5,223 nucleotides of DNA from Robiginitomaculum sp. GTDB lineage: Bacteria; Pseudomonadota; Alphaproteobacteria; Caulobacterales; Maricaulaceae. This document shows positions 1-5,223 of the stretch, piece by piece (the stretch's first letter is position 1; each line of letters starts with the position of its first letter). The DNA lies in the NCBI GenBank assembly GCA_016765255.1, contig JAESQI010000206.1, positions 1 through 5,223 on the forward strand, read 5' to 3'. Made by a program: the position numbers and the translations under genes. Under the pieces are notes generated by a model that made no database searches, was not told the origin of the DNA, and worked only from the letters and a program-made list of their open reading frames with translations.

Positions 1-204
1 GCTCGAATTCGGGCACAAAAAGCAGCGGAGATGTTGTCGGGTGAAGCAAGCGGTGGTAAAATGCTATTCGTCGCGGCTCATGGCTGGTTTAACCGTATGA
101 TCCGAACAGGTTTAAAGCAGCGCGGGTTTGTCTGCGTTGAAGACCACGGGGATTTGCACTGGAGTTATCGCCGCTATGAACGGCCTACAAAAGAAGAAAA
201 ATAA
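1..204 (+). CDS. C-terminal fragment of probable histidine phosphatase superfamily protein
   Basis: An open frame enters from the left edge and ends at TAA 202–204, leaving 67 residues without the N-terminus. Seen: a helix-like Ala/Arg/Lys-rich start, then a hydrophobic strand LFVAAHGWFNRMIR (fragment residues 22–35), then GFVCVEDHGDLHWSYRRYE (42–60) and a charged end. Known: histidine phosphatases (phosphoglycerate-mutase-like fold) carry a second catalytic-pocket histidine at the end of a hydrophobic strand, in the form (V/A)xHG. His27 here fits that position. The first catalytic motif (RHG) would lie outside the window, so the assignment cannot be completed. It would be cytoplasmic, with unknown substrate. 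The 27-base gap to xseB on the same strand suggests co-transcription. The assignment rests on one motif and the local pattern; a different α/β hydrolase-like family is possible. Confidence 0.55.
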   Translation, partial: ARIRAQKAAEMLSGEASGGKMLFVAAHGWFNRMIRTGLKQRGFVCVEDHGDLHWSYRRYERPTKEEK

Positions 205-216
205 AAGAGAAGAATA

Positions 217-224
217 AAGAGGAA
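217..224 (+). promoter_or_regulatory. Ribosome binding site of xseB
   Basis: AAGAGGAA lies 7–8 bases before the ATG at 232, in an A/G-rich tract of about 45 bases with only a few pyrimidines that begins inside the end of the upstream gene. It is the strongest Shine–Dalgarno sequence in the + strand block and fixes the xseB start. Confidence 0.75.
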
Positions 225-231
225 TAAAAAA

Positions 232-468
232 ATGCCGAATATAAAAGATTTAAGTTTTGAAGACGCTTTAAGCGAACTCGAAGCCATTGTTGCGCGGCTA
301 GAGCGCGGGGACGCGCCGCTTGAGGAAAGCATTGACGTGTATGAACGAGGCGCGAAGCTTAAAAAACATTGTGAAGACAAGTTGAAAAAAGCCCAATTAA
401 AAGTCGATAAAATTGTACTAGGGAGTGACGGCTCGGCCAGTGTTGAACCGTTCGACAGTGATAATTAA
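232..468 (+). CDS. xseB: Exodeoxyribonuclease VII small subunit
   Basis: This 78-residue protein is the small subunit of exonuclease VII. The XseA/XseB complex degrades single-stranded DNA from both ends to oligonucleotides in the cytoplasm and acts in repair; several XseB copies wrap the XseA helical region. Seen: the family signature across residues 7–61, with LSFEDALSELEAIVARLE, the turn residues G26, D27 and P29 followed by LEES, then VYERG (36–40), and a Lys-rich second helix to I61. The last ~17 residues are acidic and probably disordered. Length matches the family (about 70–85). The ATG at 232 has a good Shine–Dalgarno sequence. The large subunit xseA is not in the window, which is usual because the two genes are often unlinked. 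ispA follows after 21 bases, so the two are probably co-transcribed. Confidence 0.96.
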   Translation: MPNIKDLSFEDALSELEAIVARLERGDAPLEESIDVYERGAKLKKHCEDKLKKAQLKVDKIVLGSDGSASVEPFDSDN

Positions 469-489
469 GATATTGGTTTGTTAGAAAAT

Positions 490-1389
490 ATGTCCAACTT
501 TACATCCCGTTTGACCTCAGTACAGGCGACTATGGAAACGGTGTTGGATCGTATTTTACCCAAACCTGTTGGTCATCAATCAGAAATTATGCGGGCCATG
601 CGCTACGCTGTTCTTGGGGGTGGGAAACGGCTGCGGCCTTTTTTATTGTTGGAATGCGCGTACATGCTTGGGCGCAATGATGCAGGTATAGAGCTTGCGG
701 CGGCGGCTCTTGAATGCGTGCATGTTTATTCTCTCATTCATGATGATCTGCCCTGTATGGATGATGATGATATGCGCCGTGGGAAACCCAGTGTTCACAA
801 AGCATTTGACGAGGCAATGGCGGTATTGGCTGGCGATGGTCTCTTGACCCTTGCCTTTGAGATTATGACGAAAGAAGATGTTCACGCAGACGCAAATATC
901 AGGTTAAAACTTATTTCTAGCCTTGCTCAGGCCGGTGGAACGCACGGAATGATCGGCGGACAGGTTATAGATATTCGCGCTCCAAAATTACCCAATCGTC
1001 AAAAAAATGAAGAGGCATTTATCACGCACTTACAAGCGCTAAAAACGGGAGCCCTCATTCGGTATGCGGCTCTAGCGGGGGGAAGGCTTGCAGAAGCATC
1101 TGCGCAGGACTTGAAGAATTTGGATGAATTTTCTGACGCGCTTGGCTTGGTGTTTCAAATTACAGATGATATTTTGGACACAGAAGGCGACGCAAAAGAA
1201 ATGGGTAAGGCCGTGGGCAAAGACGCGGGTCTTGGAAAGGCCACATTCGTATCTATCTATGGTTTGAAAGGTGCAAAAGACTATGCATATGAGATCGGAA
1301 ACACGGCCAAAGGCGCTCTTTTGTCTTACGGCCCAAAGGCTGATATATTATGCGCGTGTGTAGATTTTGTTCTGAACCGAAAGAAATAG
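490..1389 (+). CDS. ispA: Polyprenyl synthetase, probable (2E,6E)-farnesyl diphosphate synthase
   Basis: It condenses DMAPP and two IPP units to farnesyl diphosphate in the cytoplasm, the branch point to undecaprenyl phosphate, quinone side chains and triterpenoids. Seen, numbered from ATG 490 (299 aa): GGGKRLRP (43–50), the first Asp-rich motif DDLPCMDDDD (85–94) followed by RRGKP, GGQVID (156–161), KTGAL (185–189) and the second Asp-rich motif in FQITDDILD (222–230). All Mg2+- and diphosphate-binding residues are present. The two-residue insertion in the first motif and a tyrosine five residues before it (Tyr80) are typical of bacterial C15 synthases, so FPP is the likely product; a GGPP synthase is less likely. 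An in-frame TTG at 478 would add four residues. Both candidate starts have weak Shine–Dalgarno sequences. I prefer ATG because the length equals that of E. coli IspA and because Met-Ser-Asn-Phe is a natural N-terminus. Confidence 0.95.
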   Translation: MSNFTSRLTSVQATMETVLDRILPKPVGHQSEIMRAMRYAVLGGGKRLRPFLLLECAYMLGRNDAGIELAAAALECVHVYSLIHDDLPCMDDDDMRRGKPSVHKAFDEAMAVLAGDGLLTLAFEIMTKEDVHADANIRLKLISSLAQAGGTHGMIGGQVIDIRAPKLPNRQKNEEAFITHLQALKTGALIRYAALAGGRLAEASAQDLKNLDEFSDALGLVFQITDDILDTEGDAKEMGKAVGKDAGLGKATFVSIYGLKGAKDYAYEIGNTAKGALLSYGPKADILCACVDFVLNRKK

Positions 1390-1392
1390 ATG

Positions 1393-1437
1393 TAAGCAAT
1401 GTAAAAATGAGCTAATGATGGCTTGGTAAATTGCTTA
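1393..1437 (+). other. Inverted repeat in the ispA–dxs leader with two tiny reading frames in its loop
   Basis: TAAGCAAT at 1393–1400 is exactly complementary to ATTGCTTA at 1430–1437, with a possible G·U pair outside (1392/1438) and two more A·T pairs inside after a mismatch. The 29-base loop contains ATG AGC TAA (1407–1415) and ATG ATG GCT TGG TAA (1415–1429), overlapping as TAATG. The second stop codon abuts the right arm of the stem. It occupies most of the 66-base gap before dxs. The stem is AT-rich without a long T-run, so it is not a normal intrinsic terminator. A translational or RNA-stability role for dxs is only inferred, and chance is possible. Confidence 0.35.
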
Positions 1438-1455
1438 TTTGAGAAACTAAAGACT

Positions 1456-3369
1456 ATGTTACAAAAAGCTCAACTGTTAGATAGCGTGAAATTTCCAACC
1501 GATATTGACGCATTTTCAATCGACCAATTAAAACAATTGGCGGGCGAAGTGCGAGCGGAAATGATTGACGCAGTTTCCGTCACTGGCGGGCATTTGGGCG
1601 CAGGGCTCGGCGTAGTGGAACTGACCGTGGCTTTGCACCATGTATTTGACGCGCCAAAAGATAAAATTATCTGGGATGTTGGACATCAATGCTACCCACA
1701 TAAAATATTGACAGGTCGCAAAGACCAGTTGCGGACTTTGCGCAAAGGCGGTGGGCTTTCGGGTTTTACCAAGCGTAAAGAAAGTGAATATGATACATTT
1801 GGGGCAGGTCATGCCGCAACGTCTATCTCCGCTGGCCTTGGTTTTGCCGTGTCGCGAGATCTGCAAGGTGAAGACAATCATGTGATTTCTGTCATTGGAG
1901 ACGGGTCAATGTCAGCGGGCATGGCGTATGAGGCCATGAACAATGCGGGCGGTATGGACGCAAGAATGATTGTCATTCTGAACGACAATGACATGTCGAT
2001 TGCCCCGCCGGTTGGCGCAATGTCAGCCCATTTGGCCAAGATGGTGTCGTCGCGGGGCTACCGAAAGTTTCGAGGCTTTGCAAAAGGCATGGTGGAAGAT
2101 ATGCCGCGCCCGATTAAATCTACGGCGCGTAAGGCCGAGGAATATACACGCGGTATGATGACAGGTGGAACGTGGTTTGAAGAACTTGGCTTTTATTATG
2201 TTGGCCCTGTTGATGGTCATGATCTTGATCATCTCTTGCCGGTACTCAAAAACGTGAAGGCTATGCAGGCTGGCCCCGTTTTGGTGCATGTGGTGACACA
2301 AAAAGGAAAAGGCTATAAATTTGCCGAAGACGCAGCAGATAAATATCACGGCGTCTCTAAATTTAATGTGGTCACAGGCGTGCAAAGCAAAACCATCGCC
2401 AAAGCGCCCTCGTATACGCGGGTATTTGCCGATGCTTTGATCAATGAAGCCACAAAAGATGACAAAATCGTTGCGATTACGGCGGCTATGCCCGGAGGTA
2501 CGGGACTCAACTTATTTGCAGAAAAATTCCCCAATCGTTGTTTTGATGTGGGCATTGCCGAGCAACACGCTGTGACCTTTGCGGCTGGATTGGCAGCAGA
2601 TGGTATGAAGCCGTTTTGCACATTGTATTCGACGTTTTTACAGCGCGGCTATGATCAGCTTGTCCACGATGTCACTATCCAAAGCCTACCCGTACGGTTT
2701 GCCATTGATAGAGCAGGGTTGGTGGGGGCTGACGGGCCAACACATGCGGGTTCCTTTGATGTAGGCTTTATTGGGGCTTTGCCAGGATTGGTGCTGATGG
2801 CCGCTGCGGACGAAGTGGAATTGTCGCGTATGGTGGCGACCAGTGTTGCCATTGACGACAGGCCCAGCGCTTTTCGGTTTCCACGCGGGGAAGCCACAGG
2901 CATTGCCATTCCAAAAAATATTAAACCTTTGGAAATTGGCAAAGGGCGCATTGTGAAACAAGGGGATAGGATTGCTATATTGTCCTTGGGCACACGGCTC
3001 GGCGAAGCCTTGCAAGCTGCCCATGATCTTGACGCGCTTGATTTGTCGACCACGGTGGCGGATGCTCGTTTTGCCAAACCTCTGGATAAAGATTTGGTGC
3101 GTCAACTGGCCGATGAACACGAAGTCCTGATCACGATTGAAGAGGGGGCAATTGGGGGTTTTGGCTCATTTGTTATGCACGAACTCGCAGAAAGTGGGCG
3201 GCTCGACACAGGGCTTAAAGTGCGCTCCATGGTGTTGCCTGACATTTTTATTGATCAAGACACACCCGAGAATATGTATAAACAGGCAGGGCTTGACGCA
3301 CAGGCGATTGTCGAGAAAGTGTTTAGCATTATTGGCCGTGACATGGCGGCATTTTCGTCGCGGGCCTAA
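1456..3369 (+). CDS. dxs: 1-Deoxy-D-xylulose-5-phosphate synthase
   Basis: This thiamine-diphosphate enzyme condenses pyruvate and glyceraldehyde 3-phosphate to DXP with loss of CO2, the first and often flux-controlling step of the MEP pathway, in the cytoplasm. Numbered from ATG 1456 (637 aa): GGHLGAGLG (44–52, His46), DVGHQCYPHK (74–83), the ThDP/Mg site GDGS (148–151) with Asp149 and Asn178 29 residues apart as in E. coli, catalytic Glu369 in VGIAEQH, YSTFLQRGYDQ (391–401), and DRAGLVGADGPTHAG (418–432) with Arg419, Asp426 and His430. The C-terminal transketolase-like domain runs from about 490 to 620, so all three domains and the key residues are intact. An in-frame TTG at 1423 would add 11 residues, but that extension has no family-like sequence and lies inside the inverted repeat; ATG is preferred despite its weak Shine–Dalgarno sequence. 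No intrinsic terminator follows; a converging gene begins 12 bases after the stop. Confidence 0.97.
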   Translation: MLQKAQLLDSVKFPTDIDAFSIDQLKQLAGEVRAEMIDAVSVTGGHLGAGLGVVELTVALHHVFDAPKDKIIWDVGHQCYPHKILTGRKDQLRTLRKGGGLSGFTKRKESEYDTFGAGHAATSISAGLGFAVSRDLQGEDNHVISVIGDGSMSAGMAYEAMNNAGGMDARMIVILNDNDMSIAPPVGAMSAHLAKMVSSRGYRKFRGFAKGMVEDMPRPIKSTARKAEEYTRGMMTGGTWFEELGFYYVGPVDGHDLDHLLPVLKNVKAMQAGPVLVHVVTQKGKGYKFAEDAADKYHGVSKFNVVTGVQSKTIAKAPSYTRVFADALINEATKDDKIVAITAAMPGGTGLNLFAEKFPNRCFDVGIAEQHAVTFAAGLAADGMKPFCTLYSTFLQRGYDQLVHDVTIQSLPVRFAIDRAGLVGADGPTHAGSFDVGFIGALPGLVLMAAADEVELSRMVATSVAIDDRPSAFRFPRGEATGIAIPKNIKPLEIGKGRIVKQGDRIAILSLGTRLGEALQAAHDLDALDLSTTVADARFAKPLDKDLVRQLADEHEVLITIEEGAIGGFGSFVMHELAESGRLDTGLKVRSMVLPDIFIDQDTPENMYKQAGLDAQAIVEKVFSIIGRDMAAFSSRA

Positions 3370-3381
3370 TGGGTATACACC

Positions 3382-3816
3382 CTAGTGTCTTGGTGAGCGG
3401 TGTAGCTGGCCTAATTGTACGGGACGATTAAAAGAGCCAAATTGGCTGCCAAAAAACCCTGTAGTATAGCGACGACCATACCGGTTTCTTTGGGAATGGC
3501 TATGACGGCGCGTATCTTGTCTTTCTTGTGTTCTCGCTTGACGGCCTTGGGCAAAGCCACGCTCGAAAGCTGATTGCGTCGCTTGTTGTTGGAGACGCGC
3601 AGCTTTGTTTTGTCTCTCTTGCCTTTGCGCGGACAAAGCGTGTTGATAGCGGTTTAAATCGGCCTGTTTTTGGGCCTGTGTAGGGCCGTACCGATATACT
3701 TTCACACGGTTTTCAGTTGTGAATGGGGCGGATTGATTGGTGTGGCCTGTATTAACATTGCCCGCATTGGCTGTCGCCGAAATTCCAAAAATTAGCCCGA
3801 TGAGTAATATACGCAT
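3382..3816 (-). CDS. Exported Arg/Gln-rich basic protein of unknown function
   Basis: I do not recognise a family. The 144-residue protein begins with a clear Sec signal peptide: MR, a hydrophobic core ILLIGLIFGIS, and a likely cut after ATANA (residue 18). The mature part starts polar (GNVNTGHTNQSAPF), then has a short strand-like RVKVYRYG (37–44), then a long charged, Gln/Arg/Ala-rich stretch (about 46–105) that looks helical, perhaps coiled coil. After it come RRHSHSQRNRYGRRY (103–117), an aromatic FFGSQFGSF segment (121–129) and a basic, His-ending tail. There is no cysteine and no lipobox, so the product is probably periplasmic or secreted. The frame extends upstream to a GTG at 3879, but that start lacks a Shine–Dalgarno sequence and would bury the signal peptide; ATG 3816 has GGA seven bases upstream. 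It faces dxs tail to tail with a 12-base gap and no visible terminator. A candidate promoter and palindrome lie upstream. Confidence 0.75.
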   Translation of the reverse strand: MRILLIGLIFGISATANAGNVNTGHTNQSAPFTTENRVKVYRYGPTQAQKQADLNRYQHALSAQRQERQNKAARLQQQATQSAFERGFAQGRQARTQERQDTRRHSHSQRNRYGRRYTTGFFGSQFGSFNRPVQLGQLHRSPRH

Positions 3817-3822
3817 ATCTAT

Positions 3823-3826
3823 ATCC
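3823..3826 (-). promoter_or_regulatory. Ribosome binding site fixing the ATG at 3816
   Basis: On the minus strand GGAT lies with GGA ending seven bases before the ATG. It is short but well placed, and together with the signal peptide it favours this start over the GTG at 3879, which has no purine-rich site before it. Confidence 0.5.
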
Positions 3827-3841
3827 AATCTACAGACAAGC

Positions 3842-3869
3842 AGTTTATTGATATTATTTATCTTTGCAA
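3842..3869 (-). promoter_or_regulatory. Weak candidate promoter for the Arg/Gln-rich protein gene
   Basis: On the minus strand TTGCAA (3864–3869) and TAAACT (3842–3847) are separated by 16 bases. They match the −35 and −10 consensus at four positions each. The −10 box ends 25 bases before the ATG, leaving room for a short leader. It is the best pair I found in this gap, but both boxes are imperfect. Confidence 0.25.
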
Positions 3870-3872
3870 AGA
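3861..3872. promoter_or_regulatory. Perfect 12-bp palindrome, possible operator
   Basis: TCTTTGCAAAGA is identical on both strands and covers the candidate −35 box of the 3382–3816 gene. A dimeric regulator bound here would block RNA polymerase. No second copy was seen in the other intergenic gaps, so the idea rests on symmetry and position only. Confidence 0.3.
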
Positions 3873-3923
3873 CATGCACGAGGTGAGGGATTGATCATGA
3901 TATAAAAACACCTATTGGGTGAT

Positions 3924-3948
3924 AAAAAAAAGCGGGGCAAACCCCGCT
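3924..3948 (-). terminator. Intrinsic terminator of the glycine-zipper protein gene
   Basis: On the minus strand AGCGGGG, loop TTTG, CCCCGCT form a perfect 7-bp GC-rich stem followed directly by a run of eight T (the first is the last stem base). It starts 23 bases after the stop at 3972, a textbook rho-independent terminator. Just beyond it, CACC-CAATA-GGTG followed by five T (about 3904–3919) could act as a weak second one. Confidence 0.93.
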
Positions 3949-3971
3949 TCCTTTATAAATTATCGCCGCGA

Positions 3972-4583
3972 TTAGTGACGGCAATGTCGTGTGTGCCGAT
4001 GATGGCGATGGCGACGACGCGGCACATAATGGTGGTTATTATACCCATACCCTGAGCCAGAACTAAAGCTGATCCTGACATTGGAACGTGGTTGACTGTA
4101 ATAGTTACCACCATATCCATATGAACCCTGATTATAATATGTTGGAGAATTATAATAAACGGGCTGAGCGTAAACGGGTTGTGCATACCGAGGGTATGAA
4201 GAATAGGTATTGTTATAATAGGGCTGGCTATAGCTTCTGCCGCTATTGGAATAGCCATTATTGTAAGTTCTGTAATTGTTATTCCCGTAATATCTATTAT
4301 TGTTGGAATAGCCTGAATTATTATTACTGCCAGCAATGGCTGCACCCGCAAGTCCGCCGAGAACGGCGCCAACAGCAGAGCCTTCTGTTCGCGCTCCTGT
4401 TGCGGAGACTTGAGAACCGATCACGCCGCCAACCACAGCGCCAATAAGGCCGCCTACGAGTTGGTTGTCTCCATTTGAATGTGATTGATGTCGATGCTGA
4501 TATCCGTTTTCGTGGGCGCTGGCTGTGATGGGTAGAGCGATAGCCATTGCAATCATCGGGATATATTTCAGGGCAAATTTCAT
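3972..4583 (-). CDS. Exported glycine-zipper protein with Asn/Tyr-rich and His/Arg-rich regions
   Basis: The 203-residue protein has a Sec signal peptide (1–23, cut after ITASA), a short His-rich segment (24–40), and a glycine-zipper module (about 42–85) with two Gly/Ala/Val-rich hairpin-like helices, LVGGLIGAVVGGVIGS and VGAVLGGLAGAAIAGS. Residues 86–163 are Asn, Tyr, Ser and Gly rich with an AQPVYAQPVY tandem repeat. SNVRISFSSGSGYGY (167–181) looks like a β-strand. The tail 188–203 is almost all Arg and His, with one Cys (201). The zipper resembles the 2TM glycine-zipper family that includes the rickettsial 17-kDa antigen, but there is no lipobox cysteine, so this is not a lipoprotein. Zippers of this kind associate with the outer membrane; the rest is not recognised. 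ATG 4583 has AAGGA six bases upstream (4590–4594). It ends in a strong terminator and follows another terminator, so it is probably transcribed alone. Confidence 0.85.
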   Translation of the reverse strand: MKFALKYIPMIAMAIALPITASAHENGYQHRHQSHSNGDNQLVGGLIGAVVGGVIGSQVSATGARTEGSAVGAVLGGLAGAAIAGSNNNSGYSNNNRYYGNNNYRTYNNGYSNSGRSYSQPYYNNTYSSYPRYAQPVYAQPVYYNSPTYYNQGSYGYGGNYYSQPRSNVRISFSSGSGYGYNNHHYVPRRRHRHHRHTRHCRH

Positions 4584-4623
4584 GATATTTCCTTGGCGTA
4601 AGTTAAAGGTAAAAATCCTTAGA

Positions 4624-4643
4624 GTTTGTCTAGCAAAACAAAC
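4624..4643. promoter_or_regulatory. Inverted repeat upstream of the glycine-zipper gene
   Basis: GTTTGT (4624–4629) and ACAAAC (4638–4643) are perfect 6-bp arms around 8 bases, centred about 50 bases before the ATG. Two copies of TTAAAGGT (4603–4610 and 4662–4669) flank it. This could be an operator or a leader hairpin. I saw no convincing −35/−10 pair in the 144-base gap 4584–4727. Confidence 0.3.
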
Positions 4644-4682
4644 ATGAACGCATGCTGAAGATTAAAGGTGATAACATAACAT

Positions 4683-4706
4683 AAAAATGGGCCGTAAAGC
4701 CCATTT
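4683..4706 (-). terminator. Intrinsic terminator of the Pro/Tyr-rich protein gene
   Basis: On the minus strand AAATGGGC, loop TTTACG and GCCCATTT form an 8-bp stem running into five T in all. It begins 21 bases after the stop codon at 4728. The stem is weaker than the 3924–3948 terminator, but position and shape are convincing. Confidence 0.85.
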
Positions 4707-4727
4707 CCTGTCAACATATTCTAAAAA

Positions 4728-5223
4728 TTATCCGCAGCTTGCACTTTGGAAAATTTCATTGCCGTATGAATCATAGCGTTTATTTGAACCGCTATAACAA
4801 TACACACCATTTGAACGCACATAGGCTGGCGCGGGCAAGGTAGATATGGCGGGCGCAATCGGAAGCCCTTTTATATAAAATTGTTGGGATGAGTGTTGTG
4901 TGCTGTAGGTCGGCGCAACGTCTTGTTGATAGACATGTATTGTTCTTATTTCTGGCTGCACAGCAGGGGCTTGATGATGGATGACCCTGTTAATGATTGG
5001 CGCAGGTGTGGGAGCCGTATGATAAACGTGCCGAGTTGTGGACGGTATTTGGTAGCTTTGGCTCACAAATTGCGGCCCATACATATATTGCGGCGTTGGG
5101 ATGTGCATAGGCATTGGCATTGACGCAGGGTATGGCGCTGGGTAGGGGGCTGGAGCAATTACATTGCCACCAAATGTTGGGTAGGGAGCGGATGCATACC
5201 CATAGCCAGACGCACCATAGCCA
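4728..5223 (-). CDS. Pro/Tyr-rich low-complexity protein, N-terminus outside window
   Basis: The frame stays open from the right edge (last full codon 5220–5222) to TAA at 4728–4730, giving 164 visible residues. The Met at 5120 lies within the same low-complexity sequence and is unlikely to be the start. Seen: a Gly/Tyr/Ala start (GYGASGYGYASAYP), APYPAPYPA and MPMPM repeats (about 24–39), a Pro/Gln/His/Tyr-rich middle, and a more ordered C-terminal segment from residue 134, YVRSNGVYCYSGSNKRYDSY, ending in SASCG. Two cysteines (142 and 163) could form a disulfide, which would suit an exported protein, but the signal peptide cannot be seen. I recognise no family and propose no function. It has the same strand and style as the two downstream genes, yet ends in its own terminator. 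Confidence 0.7.
   Translation of the reverse strand, partial: GYGASGYGYASAPYPTFGGNVIAPAPYPAPYPASMPMPMHIPTPQYMYGPQFVSQSYQIPSTTRHVYHTAPTPAPIINRVIHHQAPAVQPEIRTIHVYQQDVAPTYSTQHSSQQFYIKGLPIAPAISTLPAPAYVRSNGVYCYSGSNKRYDSYGNEIFQSASCG

Noticed and set aside
4..9. GAATTC near the left edge, which could suggest a cloning junction
   Set aside because: The frame reads through it into a natural helix-like sequence continuous with the phosphatase-like motif. A single hexamer is not evidence of vector.
174..380. Minus-strand frame with a hydrophobic Phe/Leu-rich end, antisense to xseB
   Set aside because: The hydrophobic run is the complement of the A/G-rich tract before xseB, so it is a composition artefact.
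1528..3120. Several long minus-strand open frames inside dxs (1528–1881, 2023–2385, 2346–2621, 2655–3120)
   Set aside because: They lie fully inside a well-conserved intact dxs, overlap each other in different frames, and have no recognisable domains or Shine–Dalgarno sequences. They are shadows of the coding strand.
3137..3385. Plus-strand 82-codon frame overlapping the end of dxs
   Set aside because: It is out of frame with dxs over almost its whole length and its translation shows no protein-like pattern.
3953..4447. Alternative frames over the glycine-zipper gene, on both strands (3953–4372 minus, 4088–4447 plus)
   Set aside because: Their translations are monotone products of the repetitive Asn/Tyr/His codons. 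The 203-residue frame has a signal peptide, a Shine–Dalgarno sequence and a terminator.
4624..4643. Considered the GTTTGT/ACAAAC repeat as a terminator
   Set aside because: The arms are AT-rich and short, no T-run follows on either strand, and a much better terminator lies about 40 bases upstream on the minus strand.
4709..4714. Perfect TTGACA on the minus strand
   Set aside because: No −10-like box lies 16–18 bases downstream, and the site sits between the stop codon and the terminator of the upstream gene. It is probably chance.
4893..5123. Plus-strand 76-codon frame opposite the Pro/Tyr-rich gene
   Set aside because: It has no domain and no ribosome binding site. The minus frame is open across the whole region to the window edge and ends at a terminator.

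Overview
The window looks like ordinary chromosome of an alphaproteobacterium. The gene order xseB–ispA–dxs is a common alphaproteobacterial arrangement, and the three proteins match their families closely. Base composition is moderate in the metabolic genes and visibly more AT-rich in the Asn/Tyr-rich gene near 4080–4340. I cannot name a genus. No mobile element, tRNA, rRNA or CRISPR array is visible.

Region 1 (1–3369, + strand) is a co-directional block. It holds the C-terminal end of a probable histidine-phosphatase-superfamily protein, then xseB (small subunit of exonuclease VII), ispA (short-chain polyprenyl diphosphate synthase, probably farnesyl diphosphate synthase) and dxs (1-deoxy-D-xylulose-5-phosphate synthase). 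The gaps are 27, 21 and 66 bases, so this is probably one operon. Dxs starts the MEP pathway, which makes IPP and DMAPP, and IspA condenses these to the C15 precursor of quinones, undecaprenyl carriers and hopanoid-type lipids. XseB belongs to DNA repair and is probably carried along by conserved gene order. The ispA–dxs gap holds an 8-bp perfect inverted repeat whose loop contains two tiny overlapping reading frames.

Region 2 (3382–5223, − strand) converges on dxs with only 12 bases between the stop codons. It contains three genes for exported or probably exported low-complexity proteins: an Arg/Gln-rich basic protein (144 aa), a glycine-zipper protein with an Asn/Tyr/Gly-rich middle and a His/Arg-rich tail (203 aa), and the C-terminal 164 residues of a Pro/Tyr-rich protein that runs off the window. 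The second and third genes each end in a clear intrinsic terminator, so they appear to be separate transcription units. I recognise no enzymatic function in these three; they are the least understood part of the window. Palindromic sites lie upstream of the first two and could be operators.

The isoprenoid operon is textbook. The cluster of secreted low-complexity proteins is the most plausible place for undescribed biology, but nothing in the sequence proves that they form a system.
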